64,000 nucleotides of DNA from Arcuatula senhousia (GCA_963971305.1 OZ020308.1:26875275-26939274), one strand, 5' to 3'. Counted from the stretch's first letter, positions 10,501-20,890 are shown. Numbers and translations: made by a program. The notes: a model not told the origin generated them from the letters alone.

Positions 10501-11025
10501 TCGCTTGTTATCAGATAGTCGCTGATGGATAATGTTTTGTTTCGCAGTGATCGTACATTAAGGACGGTAAGAGATAATGATTTAGAATTATCTAGGTTTT
10601 GTTCCTTTTTCAAAAGTACTAAATTCTCATGGTTGGTATATCTCTGGGGTTGACGAACCAAGTGGAAACGTTCCCTCGTAACGGTACTGATAGTCTCATT
10701 TGCCGTAGTCGACATTGTTGTTTTGACATCTGGTGGCAGCAAATTAATTAAATTGTTCTTGTTCACTTCTCTGTTGTCAAAGTTGAGTTTCGATGAACGC
10801 ATTCGGGAGCTGATAAGAGTTTGTATTGGTCTTTGGACCTTTCTTCCGCCTCTGGTACCGCGACGTGTAGCTTTTCCTGGTGTGGTAGTGCGAGAACAGA
10901 AGTCCGGGCAAGTTGGTACTTTCGTAGCATTGAATAGTGATAGAAAATATCTTTTTAATGAAGAAGTCATGGTGACAGTTTTAAGTATGTAGCGAATCGA
11001 CTTGAAACTGCTGAATAAGTCAATG
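7512..11025 (-). mobile_element. L2/CR1-type LINE, nearly complete
   Basis: The 3' end lies at the low-coordinate side: an (ATT)n tail at about 7512-7545 preceded, in element sense, by 'agcgctttgagtatc' and 'agcgctatataag', the paired AGCGCT-type 3' end common in L2-like LINEs. One long ORF with endonuclease and reverse transcriptase follows. The 5' end is placed at about 11025, where 393-family sequence resumes. No clear target-site duplication was seen, which is common for this group. Confidence 0.8.
7722..10970 (-). CDS. LINE ORF2: APE-type endonuclease and reverse transcriptase (L2/CR1 group)
   Basis: The frame is open for 1167 codons from 11225. The first 85 codons translate flanking dispersed repeat (also found at 1153-1440), so I start at the ATG at 10970 (MTSSLK). 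Numbering from 11225: a basic N-terminal stretch (about 115-135, RRGTRGGRK); endonuclease at about 215-450 with LNVRSLRNK, the catalytic ETWL at 250, GGGVAVI, TGDLNFH at 365-371 and a final LDHF at 439; reverse transcriptase at about 700-960 with NYRPVSNLP, LDLSAAFD, VPQGSVLGP and YADD at 902-905 (bases 8511-8522). A C-terminal segment contains LHWLP and TKTHGERRF. After GERRF the usual closing segment is missing and replaced by a hydrophobic run, so the C-terminus looks deleted. There is no RNase H. The absence of internal stops suggests recent insertion. The protein nicks target DNA and copies element RNA by target-primed reverse transcription. Confidence 0.88.
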   Translation of the reverse strand: MTSSLKRYFLSLFNATKVPTCPDFCSRTTTPGKATRRGTRGGRKVQRPIQTLISSRMRSSKLNFDNREVNKNNLINLLPPDVKTTMSTTANETISTVTRERFHLVRQPQRYTNHENLVLLKKEQNLDNSKSLSLTVLNVRSLRNKTLSISDYLITSDTDIFAATETWLGDSTDNSVISELVPAGYSIQHLSRINRRGGGVAVIHKSSIAVKPFQCKGLSAITHFEMLQCRVTASNRTFLLFVIYRPPTSKRNQLKTSTFFDEWQDFLDHVGNITEDIIITGDLNFHIDDPSDSDGRKFLDTIHDHGLKQHVVGATHVHGHTLVVLITRENNHIILGPLSIEDTPICDSDGTSKLDHFAIKCAVNTVKPQKPRKTLTFRKCNDIDIDSFISDLNDSPLSVELSASSSTESQVCEYNSVLHRLLDKHAPVQTKQVTSRPNTEWYSDEIRASKKERRRAERKMRKSTLHVDRQIYKEHCFKTSRLLQKSKAEYYSNKIHELGNDHKRLFKLTNNLLGNTNMVILPTHRSEFELADRFGSFFHGRIETIRTNLSKANEESDAVDPFSADTTFEGNALTSFSPASVEKIKKIISKAPCKSCELDPLPTSVLKSCVDNLSLAITNIVNTSFHECAVPECFKGAIVRPLLKKPGLDKDVMKNYRPVSNLPFVSKILEKVVESRLENNLTSNNLYEPAQSAYRAYHSTETALLRVHHDISVALDNNCCAVLLMLDLSAAFDVIDHDILAVRLEKSFGVTGYALSWLISYLRSRSQQIAIGNTLSDKIELNFGVPQGSVLGPKLYCIFSKPIGEICRQHNMYHHCYADDTQVYLVAKPLDNWNNISQRLELCLSDISKWMCANMLKLNEDKTELILFAPKPKHRIKDLKHCSVQIGSSIVSSAECVKNLGVYFDQSLSMTKQISSISKSCYHQIRNIGRIRQYITTDACKTLMCSLVTSRLDYGNALLFGLPSCQLQRLQRVQNTAARVISRTRKSDHITPVLKSLHWLPISYRCQYKLLLYVFKALTGNAPSYLEEIVERYHPSRPLISGKKCLLVTPFVRTKTHGERRFDRFYLFFISIIFYGYLIVFF

Positions 11026-11115
11026 TTTTTGTCATTTATGAAAATAATATCAATACCCGGTATGTGAATCGTGTCTTTATGGCACATATTCCATATTATT
11101 TCGTTTTTAATAATG

Positions 11116-11405
11116 TCATAGGGTTTTGTTTTGTCTTCCTTTACCGGATTTGACACACTGAATTGATCGTGGCAACGCGACGGGTGTGCTATAGCAAGCA
11201 GGAATTGCATACTCTTCCGGAGCACCTGAGTTCACCCTCGTCGCGTTCTTGATTGATATGCAGTTATTTTTGTGTTTCCATGTTTTACATGTTGTCTGTT
11301 TTTGTCCCGTTCTTGTTGGTGTTTGCTGGTTTTGTCTCTGCATGGCCTTTCGGACTTTTGACTTTCGGATACCCCATTGTTTCCTCTGATTCTTTGATTT
11401 ATACT
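11116..11405 (+). repeat. Dispersed repeat family C, copy in right duplication
   Basis: Nearly identical to 1331-1620. Its minus strand provides the chance in-frame extension upstream of the LINE ORF2. Confidence 0.7.
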
Positions 11406-11944
11406 TATTGACTGGGTATGAGGGAAACAGTTTAATCTATTTCGCCAAACGCAGTAGTTATGTCCGAGAATTAAAAATTAAATTAACTGTTTTTCAAATA
11501 CCGGTACCCAGTTAGTAAGTGTTTATTACATGTGTATATCGAAAGAACAGCACACAAAACGTGTTGGATCAAAACTAATTTAAACAAAATGCCAGAATGT
11601 ACAATATCTAGAACTGAGACATGAAATGCAATCAATTTTATTCAAAATCTCATAAAAATGCAAGAAAAAGTACTAGCGTGTTGCATGGAAAACTCGTCCA
11701 TTAAACAATAATAAAAGGTATGAATCCAAATTTAAACAATGACCAAAAAAAATGATGGGTTAATAGCGGGGCTTAATGACGTCAAAGGACAAATAGTTGT
11801 GGCGAGGGGTAATAATTTGGACACTATCGACCGGTAAATAGTTTAACGCATGATCACAAAAAGCTGTCCACTGTAAGCAGATATATAATATAGTCAGCTC
11901 CCCTTTTCTTCATTAATACAAATTAAAAACGGAAGAATATGGAA

Positions 11945-13035
11945 CAGTCCGAAAACCGGTGGTATTTAAACAAAAGAATGTGAGCTCTTCATCGGAAAAG
12001 ATAGGAAAGTCAATTCGAATGTTTATCCTGGTTGTCAAGTGAATCAAAAGTTCTTTAAAGTACAAAATTTCTTCCAATTTAAGGTTATGCTGAAAAAATA
12101 AACTTTTTTGAATTAAAAAGAGTTTTTAAAAGTAACAGATTGCATTTTTATGCATGTTATTATGTGGATATTGATGAAATGCATACGGTGCAAACTGAAA
12201 TGGATCGCACACTTTTAACTTTTATATAAAAAATTGAAAAAAATCACACTATTTGTTTAAATGTATATCTTCCCATCTGCAAATTTTCAGACATGTACTG
12301 CAAGAGGTTAAGCCAAAATAAAATTAAGAAAAAGACCTATTTTTCTAGTCCGTCTTGACAACCTTCTCTTTAAAAGTACACGATTTACCTGTTGAATTTG
12401 ATTACGTCATAGAACATGTTTACCTTTTTGACCGGTGTCCGTAAATTGGGATCAACAACATTTGATTTGCATTGTATTGGATTAAATGTCCAATGCAATC
12501 TTCAGTCATCCGTTTTAAAAATAGGAATGCCCCCCTTTTATCATTTTTATTATTAATGAAAGATAGAACTTGGTTGTGTCCCTTGAAAGTATTTCATAGT
12601 TACACATTGAATTCAAATGGATCGTTAAGTGATAACAGTAAAATATAATTTCCAAACTAATATCTGTCGTAAGAAAAGGTAATAACCTAACATGCCCACA
12701 AATTTCGAGAATGTACTGCAGGTATTACGCCTTGTGTGATTTTTTAAAGGTTGAGTTGACATTTTATTTTTTTCCAACGTCCAGCAAGTTTCACTCGATT
12801 TGTTAAAATATGCACTTTTGCTGACCTTATAAACAACTGTTTACACAACAGAAAAGATTCTTTAATAACATGACATGTCCAACGTATATGATAGTAGTCG
12901 GGTCCATGCGCAATAAATGAAAGTTGAAGATTGTTTACATGCCGTCGCCATCGTCATTGTCATCGTTAAAAATTTAAAAACACATTAGCTTTTTTCTGCA
13001 GGGGAGATAATTGAATACCACTAGATATTAGACTG
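11945..13035. mobile_element. 1,091-bp insertion with 4-bp target duplication (class II-like, non-coding)
   Basis: The left duplication copy reads through 'atatggaatatgtg', while here GGAA occurs on both sides (11941-11944 and 13036-13039) of a 1,091-bp insert. The insert starts CAGTCCG and ends GACTG, so the outer 5 bases are inverted; a weaker match follows (ggtggtattt near the left end, its complement aataccac near the right end). No protein of useful length is encoded. It interrupts a lone 393-family unit. It looks like a non-autonomous DNA transposon; the superfamily is not determined. Confidence 0.75.
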
Positions 13036-13108
13036 GGAATATGTGCCAGAAAGACACTATCCACATATTGAAATGATTTTGTTGTCATTTGTACAACAGC
13101 ATTTCACT

Positions 13109-13150
13109 GCGTGTGAAGCGCTTTTCTGGATTAACCTTCATCAGACACGC
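13109..13150 (-). ncRNA. Hammerhead-like motif in right duplication copy
   Basis: Exact counterpart of 2229-2270. The unit upstream of it is split by the 1,091-bp insertion. Confidence 0.6.
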
Positions 13151-13380
13151 TAGGAGTAGAATTGTCGTGTAAAAATACGAAAAAATGTCAAAACGAATAC
13201 TTTTTAAACGTGTGTCCAACTGATGGATTAACAAATAATTTGAAATTGTCACTTTATGCAGTCATTCGTTCTATTATACGTCTTTTTTCATTTGTAACAG
13301 GTAGTCTTCAGGGTTACAATGATTAACTTTAAAGATAATATACAATAATTAGTTCTAATAATGCACTACAACAGAACGTT

Positions 13381-13553
13381 TTTGACTGCCGGAATGAGAG
13401 GGACCGTAAATTTAAAATTTTTGCTATTTATACTATGTAAGGGAGATAATTCACATAAATATATATTGATTTTCTACACATGCATGAAAAGCGGAATAAC
13501 TCAAGTCGCTTCATGATAAATCTATCTATTCGAATATGCGAATAGATACGATT
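13381..13553. other. 173-bp presence/absence segment
   Basis: The left copy reads 'agaacgttataacgaa'; here 173 bp separate 'agaacgtt' from 'ataacgaa'. The segment contains an internal hairpin ('tctattcg' and 'cgaataga' around 13526-13545). No terminal inverted repeat or clear target duplication was seen, so the direction (insertion here or deletion there) is unresolved. Confidence 0.7.
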
Positions 13554-14830
13554 ATAACGAAATCATAGAACTTTATAAAAAATAACGTTCAATTACACTC
13601 GTAGTTATGTAATTAAGAAAATCAAGATAAACCATATATGCATGTATATACATCTGTACATATTGTAGGTATGACCATGGATTATTTAATTGCCTTGAAA
13701 CTAACATATACAGCAAACTCTTATGCTTGTGTCACAGTTAATTACAAACTATTTTGACAATTAACAATGTTATCCTCTATTCCATCTTAATATTACAGTC
13801 ACGAGAATTTAAAAATCTTACTATCAAAAAAACTAATATTAGAAAGCCTTTAATTTTGAAAATTAAATTAAAGTATTCGCAATTTAATGCTACCAGCACG
13901 ATATAAACACTTAAATAGTCGGGTCTCCAAGTCGTTGATCTTTCAAGGTAAGCACGAAAACAGGATTCATCGTACTGTCATTTCTCCAACAATAGACGAT
14001 AACGAAATGTGGAAAACAAACAACATAAAGAAACGGCAATTTGAAAAAAAATCACAATGGAAAACAGTCAGCAGTCTCCAACATGACCAGAGGTCGCTAT
14101 CTTGTATTGACCCAAGACTACAAATACAATACATAAGATTAAAAACAAATCCCTAGATTATAAACGAAAAACCCATTATGGACATAGAACAAAAAAGATA
14201 GATTACAGGGACAAAAAAAAGCTATGACAAGGATTCCTAGCTTAGGACATTCACATATAGAAAGTGGCGGGGTTAAAAAAGATTTTTTGGGACCAACCTC
14301 CCCTATAGGTAATCTTGTATAAAGCACAAAAATAACACACTCTATACGCAGGTGTTTGGGTCCAGGCTTTTCTTTTATGTTAAATGACGTGTATATAATT
14401 TTTTTTATCTCTTCTCTATACGACGTATACAGTTAAACAATAAGTTTCCCATATTAATGTACGAATTTTGTAAAAGATTTGACAAATTTGTGGTATCGAT
14501 AACCTTAATTGAGAAATGAAATTGTTTCTTACCTTATACCGCACTTCGTCGATATTTTTGGTGTTGGATTTTTTCTGGTTTATTGGATTTTCATTCACTT
14601 TTGGTGCTCTACATTTTCAAACTTTTTGAAGCGCATTTGATGAGTAAATAACGAAACGTGCGAATGGCAAAATTTATTCCCTGGTAACAGGTTTGATTTC
14701 GAATAATGTTTTTTTTATCTACACGTGAACAGCATACCTAAATACCTTTTTGATCAGTACCAACTTTTATCTATTTTTGAAAAACATGCTGGCAAAGTTG
14801 TTAGTCTTCGCTACCGTGTTGTGTTTTGTG

Positions 14831-15041
14831 TTACTACCTGAACATAAAATTGCAATGGAAGAGGGAGGATTGGTGCGCCATAAAACTTGGTTTTGAAATG
14901 CCTGTACCAAGTCAGGACCATTGCGATTTTTAATGTTTCTGGTATGTCTTTCTTTCATGTTTTGTCTTTTCTTTTAAACATTGAGATTGATAATTGAGAT
15001 TGATCATCAAGGTTGGGTAATTTTGTACTTACCTTTATTTC
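14831..15041 (+). repeat. Dispersed repeat family B, right duplication copy
   Basis: Same text as 3780-3990, shifted by 11051. Confidence 0.65.
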
Positions 15042-16079
15042 ATATTCACGTCATAAGGCATTAAAAATCTAAAACAACACTGTCTAGGGAGGACATAATT
15101 GACAACCACAAATCTGTCATTTCCTCCTTTGGCCTTTCTGTTGGTGCCAATAATAATGATATCAGTCCTTGCATTTGATTCCTAAATTACACAAAAACGC
15201 ATACAAGCATCGCTTCATTGCAGGTTATGTACCACTTTACCTTTTTCAGATCTGTTGACTTCAATTCTGACTGCAATAAAGTCCGGTCTTCATAAATATT
15301 ACGATGGTTGTTATCTAGAAATGGTGTCAATCAAATGTGGATCTTAAAGAACTGATGTAGACTCTTAACTCTTATTCAGTTTCATCTTGCAACATCAACA
15401 AAACTTTCGATTTCTCCACACTTTGCACTTCTATTCCACATGAACCACTTAAATCTCGATTTGCATAGCTGATCAAACGCAGCTTTTTCAAAAAGAATGA
15501 AAGGGCAGGTATAAAAATCTGGAAGTCGATTAAACAAAGACTTACTTTGTTATCAACGAATGTAAGAAAAAGAACAAATTTACAGACGACCAAATAATCA
15601 AGTATTTGTCCAGTTTGGAGAACGTATATTAGCAAACAATACGGATACCGATTGACACTAATTGTGTATTTTTGCTGATTAGATTTTTTATTCATATAAA
15701 GCTTATAACCTCACTACTTTTCGTTGTACTAATTATGTCTTTTCACTGAAAATTTCTCGATTTTGGAGACTTTATCCTCAGGAATTTTTTATATATAATA
15801 TACAGCGGATTCTAGGAAGTCTGCTTCATATTTAGATCTGTATCTCGAAATAGACTCTTAAGGAAAAGTTTTCACAAAGCTCCTTGAAAAACTTTCCAAT
15901 AGTCAACTTTTCTTTCTTGTGAAGCAACAACTAAGCTTATGTGAATAACGAATCACAATTGGTTCGTTATTCCAAAGCTTGTGAGATCAACATCGATTTT
16001 CTTGGCAAAGCCTCAACGTATGACATAAAAATTGCGTACGCGGGGTTATTTTTCTCTTCACATGTTGGTTTGTCATATT

Positions 16080-16400
16080 CATTTGGTTTTATTTTGTCTG
16101 TCTTTAACGGGTATGACACACTTAGTTGACGGTTGGTAGCGCTATGGGTGTGATATAGTAAGTACTAGGAAGTACTATTTTGTACTTACGAAGTACTATT
16201 TAATACTTACTCTTACGGAACATCCAAGTCACTCTCGTTACGACTTGAGTTCGCGTTGTTGATTGCTACTGAGTTGTTTGTATTTCTGTGCTTTATTTTG
16301 TCTGTTTTTTCGTCCTATCCTTGTTGATTTTCACTGACTTCGTCTCTGCCCGTTGGGACATCTGACAATCAGATGCCCCATTGGTACCTCTGCTTCTTAA
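16080..16400 (+). repeat. Dispersed repeat family C, diverged copy
   Basis: Follows the family order: 'gggtatgacacacttag', 'gggtgtgatatagtaag', 'cttacggaacatccaag', then the 'tttgtctgttttttcgtcc' region and 'gacatctgacaatcagatgc'. It holds a short internal duplication of 'gaagtactattt'. The left copy (5040-5132) is cut off partway by the ORF1-like insertion. Confidence 0.65.
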
Positions 16401-17306
16401 ATGGGATCTACACGTTATTTGCTAAAAAACATAATGATTTTTGGTGTAATAATGGTGATTAAAGAAAATGCTCTGTTATTAAACCCCAAGATCACCTTGA
16501 GGAGAAAAAGTAGTAATGGTAGATATACAAAAACATGTTCCATTGTTTACAGAACTTTTACGTGATAATAACTGACATTTTTGGTACCGATTCTTGTATG
16601 AATATTTACCCAGCAGATATATGAGACTTTACAAGACACTGTGGGATAGCCATATTTTATGGAACCAATAAATGTTCAATTTCAATTTATCTTAATGCAT
16701 GCTTTAGTTTTAATTTTATAAAGATTGACCCATAAAAAAATTAACATATAAAATTACATGCAATTCCTGTTGTATAGACATTTTTTTATTTTTTTCATTT
16801 GCTATGAAAAGTGGGATTTTGAGAATATTCAAAATTTCAAATATCAGATTCACCTCTTTTTGTTCTCTTTTAATAAGTAGAGATTTTATTTTTTGTATAT
16901 CATTAATGTATCCCTTGTTAGTCCCTTTTTGTCAGGGTTTCTGCTATCATGTGAAGGGGCTGAAATAACAAATTATTTTTATAAATCAGTGACAACCTCT
17001 GACCATTGACAAAAGAAATGATGATGTCTACATTAGAATGTATATTTTTCCAAATTCAATAACTCTGTAACATTTATGCCCCTCCATACTTTGGTGGTTA
17101 GACATCTCGCTTTTGTTCTGAACCGTCCGTCTATTTGTCAGTCACATATTCTGGTTGACTTTTTTTAAACTACTTAACATAATCAAATAAAAGTACAGCA
17201 CATAATGTAAAGTAATGATCTCAAAGTTTGTTTGCATAAATTATAGGTTGTTATATTCTTCACATATTTTTTTAACAATTTTGTCTTAACATGTGCCTCT
17301 TTTTTC
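16401..17306. other. Non-coding AT-rich stretch
   Basis: No coding frame, repeat or inverted repeat worth naming was found. Confidence 0.5.
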
Positions 17307-17541
17307 AGATGTGTATCAAATAATATAATATGTTTTATTGTAATTTTCAGATGTGTATCAAATAATATAATATGTTTTATTGTAATTTTCAGATGTGTAT
17401 CAAATAATATAATATGTTTTATTGTAATTTTCAGATGTGTATCAAATAATATAATATGTTTTATTGTAATTTTCAGATGTGTATCAAATAATATAATATG
17501 TTTTATTGTAATTTTCAGATGTGTATCAAATAATATGTTTA
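17307..17541 (+). repeat. 42-bp minisatellite, about 5.6 units
   Basis: Units start at 17307, 17349, 17391, 17433, 17475 and 17517 with 'agatgtgtatcaaataatat'. The copies are essentially identical and the last is truncated. Each unit ends in 'ttttattgtaattttcag', a passable 3' splice-site consensus, so the array multiplies a potential acceptor site. Confidence 0.95.
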
Positions 17542-17756
17542 ATTATAAAATAGAATATATGAAAAATAAAGATGTTACATCAAACAGTTTAAATCTATAA
17601 TAATTTTGATTAAGTAAAGAATAAATTTTAGGTCTTTGTCTTCATAAATCAAAATATAAATGACTGTTCTCAATGTATCAGACTTGTGAGCATAAACTGA
17701 ATTAAAAATGTGGAATGCGCTTCAATTTTTTTAAATCCTGACCTTCAAAAAGCTCA

Positions 17757-18290
17757 CTAAAAATATCCCCATCCTGCAAAGGCACTGTCATACCAACACA
17801 AATTATCACATGCAATATAATCAAATACCCTTTTTGCAAAATCTTTACAATTTCTTTTCATGATATGGTAACGATCATTCAATTCTCCTTTGCCTGCAAG
17901 CATATATAACAAATCTTTAACCTTAACGGTTGTTCCACCTTTTGAAATTTTCGTGACATCCACTTTATTTCTTCTAAGAGCCCATTGATTTGCCGTCAGC
18001 CAATCTAAACTTTTGCTTCTCCTGAGTAGTATTCCGTCTCCGTCCTTTTCAATGCACCACCACCAGTTTTCAGTTTCAAAGACAATGAACAAGTGATACA
18101 ATAGAAAGGATGTAAGTTGAAATCCGAACAGCTTTGATTTATATGCACGAACTTCTACAATTTTTTCAGAAATGTCAACAAAATGAGCAAGCCCTGCAAT
18201 AAATTCCGATTCTTGAAACTCATGTATCTATTTGCCCCTTTCGCGAAAACGGAGAGTGAATTTCCAGTCTTGGCCTTTCTTTCGATCCAT
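17757..18290 (-). pseudogene. Small protein gene with one in-frame stop; conserved-looking WWW / NCKDFA protein
   Basis: Reading leftward from the ATG at 18288-18290 (MDRKKGQDWKF) the frame runs 178 codons to 17757 with one break, TAG at 18228-18230 (codon 21). Downstream parts look like real protein: a hydrophobic patch (SFLLYHLFIVF), TENWWWCIEKDGDGI, LLRRSK, and near the C-terminus NDRYHIMKRNCKDFAKRVF. The Asn-Cys-x-x-Phe arrangement recalls small cysteine-hydrolase-like folds (LRAT or NlpC/P60 style), but I cannot assign the family. A hypothetical splice acceptor 'tttattgcag' lies just after the stop, so the stop may instead sit in an intron of a functional gene, with 17757 to about 18205 as the last exon. 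Treated as a broken or partial gene. Confidence 0.5.
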
Positions 18291-18299
18291 TGCTTGCAC

Positions 18300-18769
18300 C
18301 TACAACAATTGAGTTGCGGTTAATACAGCACTTTTCAATGAATGTTATTGAAAGTATCGGTAGTAACTAAATTTTTAAAAAGTTAAATTCTCTTTAAATT
18401 GAACATAGATTTAATCATTTTTAGTTTTTGAACAGACTTTCTAAAAATTAGTATTTATATATGTTAATATAATAAGTTTATTTAAATTCTTTTGTTAGAA
18501 GTATAGCTTACCGGAGAGGAAGCACAGTCCTTCTAGTTCCAAAATTACACAGAAAAGATATTAAATTTACATGTATAATAATTATATAACCTATTATGTT
18601 TGGTGGATTTTGAAGATATTTAAAAACAAAGTTCAAAATCACGTTAGTATTGTCCCAGTATTTGCCTTTTATTTTTTTTCTTTCTGAATACAATCAGACT
18701 TTTAATGGACAAAATAAATCCAAACGAACCGACATTTAAAGGGAAGCAAAGGTGCACCAAAGGAGTAAT
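18300..18769. other. Non-coding stretch upstream of the small gene
   Basis: AT-rich and without recognisable promoter elements, repeats or further exons. Confidence 0.45.
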
Positions 18770-18985
18770 CAGTATCATAAAACCGGAAAGTCAAAGACAA
18801 AACCGGCAGACAAAAAATCATCACAACAAAACAAACCACATAACAACATAAAACACACACACACATAACAACAAAACCGCATTCAGCAACGCGAACTCAA
18901 GTCGAAACGAGAGTGAACCCAGGTGCTCCGGAAGAGTAAGCAGTTGCTGCTTGCTATAGCATACCCGTCACGTTGCCAAAGATCG
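18770..18985 (-). repeat. Dispersed repeat family C, reverse copy
   Basis: The reverse complement carries 'ttcactctcgtttcgacttg', 'gctatagcaagcagcaactg' and 'cctgggttcactctcg', in the same order as 16080-16400 and 1331-1620. A short (CA)n tract lies at about 18852-18866. It cuts off the reverse-transcriptase fragment that lies to its right. Confidence 0.65.
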
Positions 18986-19018
18986 AATAAGTGTTGGTCA
19001 AATCCGAAAAGGATGACA

Positions 19019-19397
19019 TTACAAAACTCTATATCAAACCTATATCTGTGCTCATCTGAGAGATATAAATCCCGTATTCGTATACAAGCACATGATGTCG
19101 TCCGTAAAATTTCTTGAGTGATGACAACAACCTGGGAGCGCGTTAACAATTTGCTTGTCAGCCGTGTAGCTCTATCAAGGAAGTCGTTGTACTCCCCACA
19201 TTCTCTGGAATAGCGAATCAATTGTGATACGTAAACTCCATATACTGGAGCGGACGGAATGTTGCTACACAGGAACGGAAAGTTAACTATTGGAAAGTTG
19301 AAGTCATCACGTTTGTCATAGAGCTTTGTACAAAGTCTTCCTTGTGTGTCAATTTCGAGAAATAGATCCAGATATGTTTTCGTGAAATAATATTTTC
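19019..19397 (-). pseudogene. Reverse-transcriptase C-terminal fragment, frameshifted
   Basis: Reading leftward from about 19397 the frame gives YLDLFLEID, KLYDKRDDFNFPIVNFP, SNIPSAPVYGVYVSQLIRY and NDFLDRATRLTSKLL. These words belong to a reverse-transcriptase family widespread in bivalves and cnidarians ('YDKRDDFNF ... IP..P.YGVY.SQLIRYAR'). Soon after, near 19115, the coding sense moves to another frame (KKFYGRHH, VYEYG) and ends at a stop near 19035. It is therefore a 5'-truncated, frameshifted relic, cut by the family C repeat. A second fragment of the same family is at 35969-36286 on the plus strand. Confidence 0.7.
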
Positions 19398-20200
19398 AAA
19401 ATATGGAGAACCAGGGACAGAAAATAACTTAGTCAATTATGCAAGATCAACCTATTGGGTGGGAATTTTCATTTTTTATGTTTTTCTAATGATTCTTATT
19501 TAAAAGGTGGATTTTGAAGGCTAAAATCTGAACGACATACATAGCTTTCCTTGCATCTACCTGGACTGGTCAATGCAGTTGATTTAAAGAAATATTATAC
19601 TTATTATCAAAAGTTGCAAAAATTATTGAACTCGTTGCTAGGATTGAACAAAATACTACTTATTTCACAAATCAACTGACCGAGAGAACATAAAACTGTT
19701 TCCCGGAACTTGGAAACATTAACTTTTGGGCTGAACAAGATGTAGAGGGACATCAACATTTGACAATAATTTATTACCGGTGCTTTAATCTTAGTTTCAC
19801 TGAAGATTAGATGCATTCTCGAAATAGTCATTAGCATGCTGTTACATTCAGAATGCGAACCAGATCTACAGTCGCTGACACCAATGAGTTTCTTGTGATC
19901 AAATGCATTTATATCCATCATTTTGGCTTTTTAATGCAGAAGGTTGGCTTGGTAGTTTTGCAGATCAAAACAAAAATGTATAGGGTCCATCTTAGAGGTT
20001 ATATGTTCATCAATGATTCGACTTTAAATTTTCGACGCATCAGTGATCAATAACTTATATTTTATGAATATTTTCTGTTTAGTTATGAAAATATTGACAT
20101 CGTTTCCCTAGAATTTTAAAAGTGATATTCGATAATATAAGCATGATATAAATGGTCCATCTAGTATAACTCTCAGCATTATATAACACAAATACCTAAA
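19398..20200. other. Non-coding stretch
   Basis: Short frames only; none shows a motif. Nothing further recognised. Confidence 0.45.
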
Positions 20201-20890
20201 ATGCTATAAAACAGTAAAATTGGTTATGCTGTATATGCATATTTCAATGAGTCACTTCTCATCAGCATGAGAACATTGAAAGCGTATTTGGGTTCACCAG
20301 TACATTTATCTTTTATTCTAATTGGTACGAATTAGTATTGCAAAATTGGCTTAATTAATTATGTATCAAGATTTGTTTTTATATTGGCGTTTCGAACTTT
20401 ATGCAATATTCATGCTACTTTCAAAACTATAGTCTTTAAAGTATACATGATTACGCCTTGAAGTTCTAATTTGCTTTCAAATGTTCTTTTTCTGTTGTCG
20501 CTTTGTTTCTGTTAGATACAGGGGCCCTTGTTTCGACGCTTCTTTTCTTGCTTGAATCGCAAGGTGTTCACGACTCCCTATTATTAATTCTTAATAACAA
20601 TTTTTAGTTTGCATATATATCATGAAAAAAATAATAATTACACGGTTATAAAAGTGTATAAATTGAAATTTAAGTACACATAAACACAGGAAAATAAAAA
20701 ATAAAAAAAATAGCCCGAGAAATTAATATAACCATGATGGTTTCTTACAGGAAAAAACTGCTTCGATTGTACTGGTTTGGTACAGAATACAAATACCAAA
20801 AACGGGTATAAAACAGTGAATTTGGTTATGCAGTGTATGCTTCTTCAAGGAGTAACATCTCATCAGCAGCATTTGAATTAAAACTTTTGA
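20201..20890 (-). repeat. Two copies of a repeat with a hammerhead-like block
   Basis: 'ataaaacagt', 'ttggttatgc' and 'tctcatcag' recur in order at about 20205-20270 and 20805-20872. The minus strand of both contains CUGAUGAGA, ACUC and UUGAA in matching positions. The spacing between CUGAUGA and GAAA is longer than in a proper hammerhead and the second copy has GAAG, so these are at best remnants. A third flank without the core lies at about 25540-25590. Confidence 0.45.

Larger units (their letters stand above)
11055..16180 (+). repeat. Long direct duplication, right copy
   Basis: Partner of 1270-5132, longer because of insertions at 11945-13035 and 13381-13553. Beyond 16180 it continues as dispersed repeat family C, whereas the left copy switches to the ORF1-like insertion after 5132. 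The right copy therefore shows the uninterrupted state at that junction, and the left copy shows the empty state at the two insertion sites. Confidence 0.9.

Noticed and set aside
1270..16180. Interpretation of the duplicated blocks as long terminal repeats of one giant element
   Set aside because: The blocks contain other dispersed repeats, lack LTR-type ends and a primer site, and the interior carries unrelated elements on both strands.
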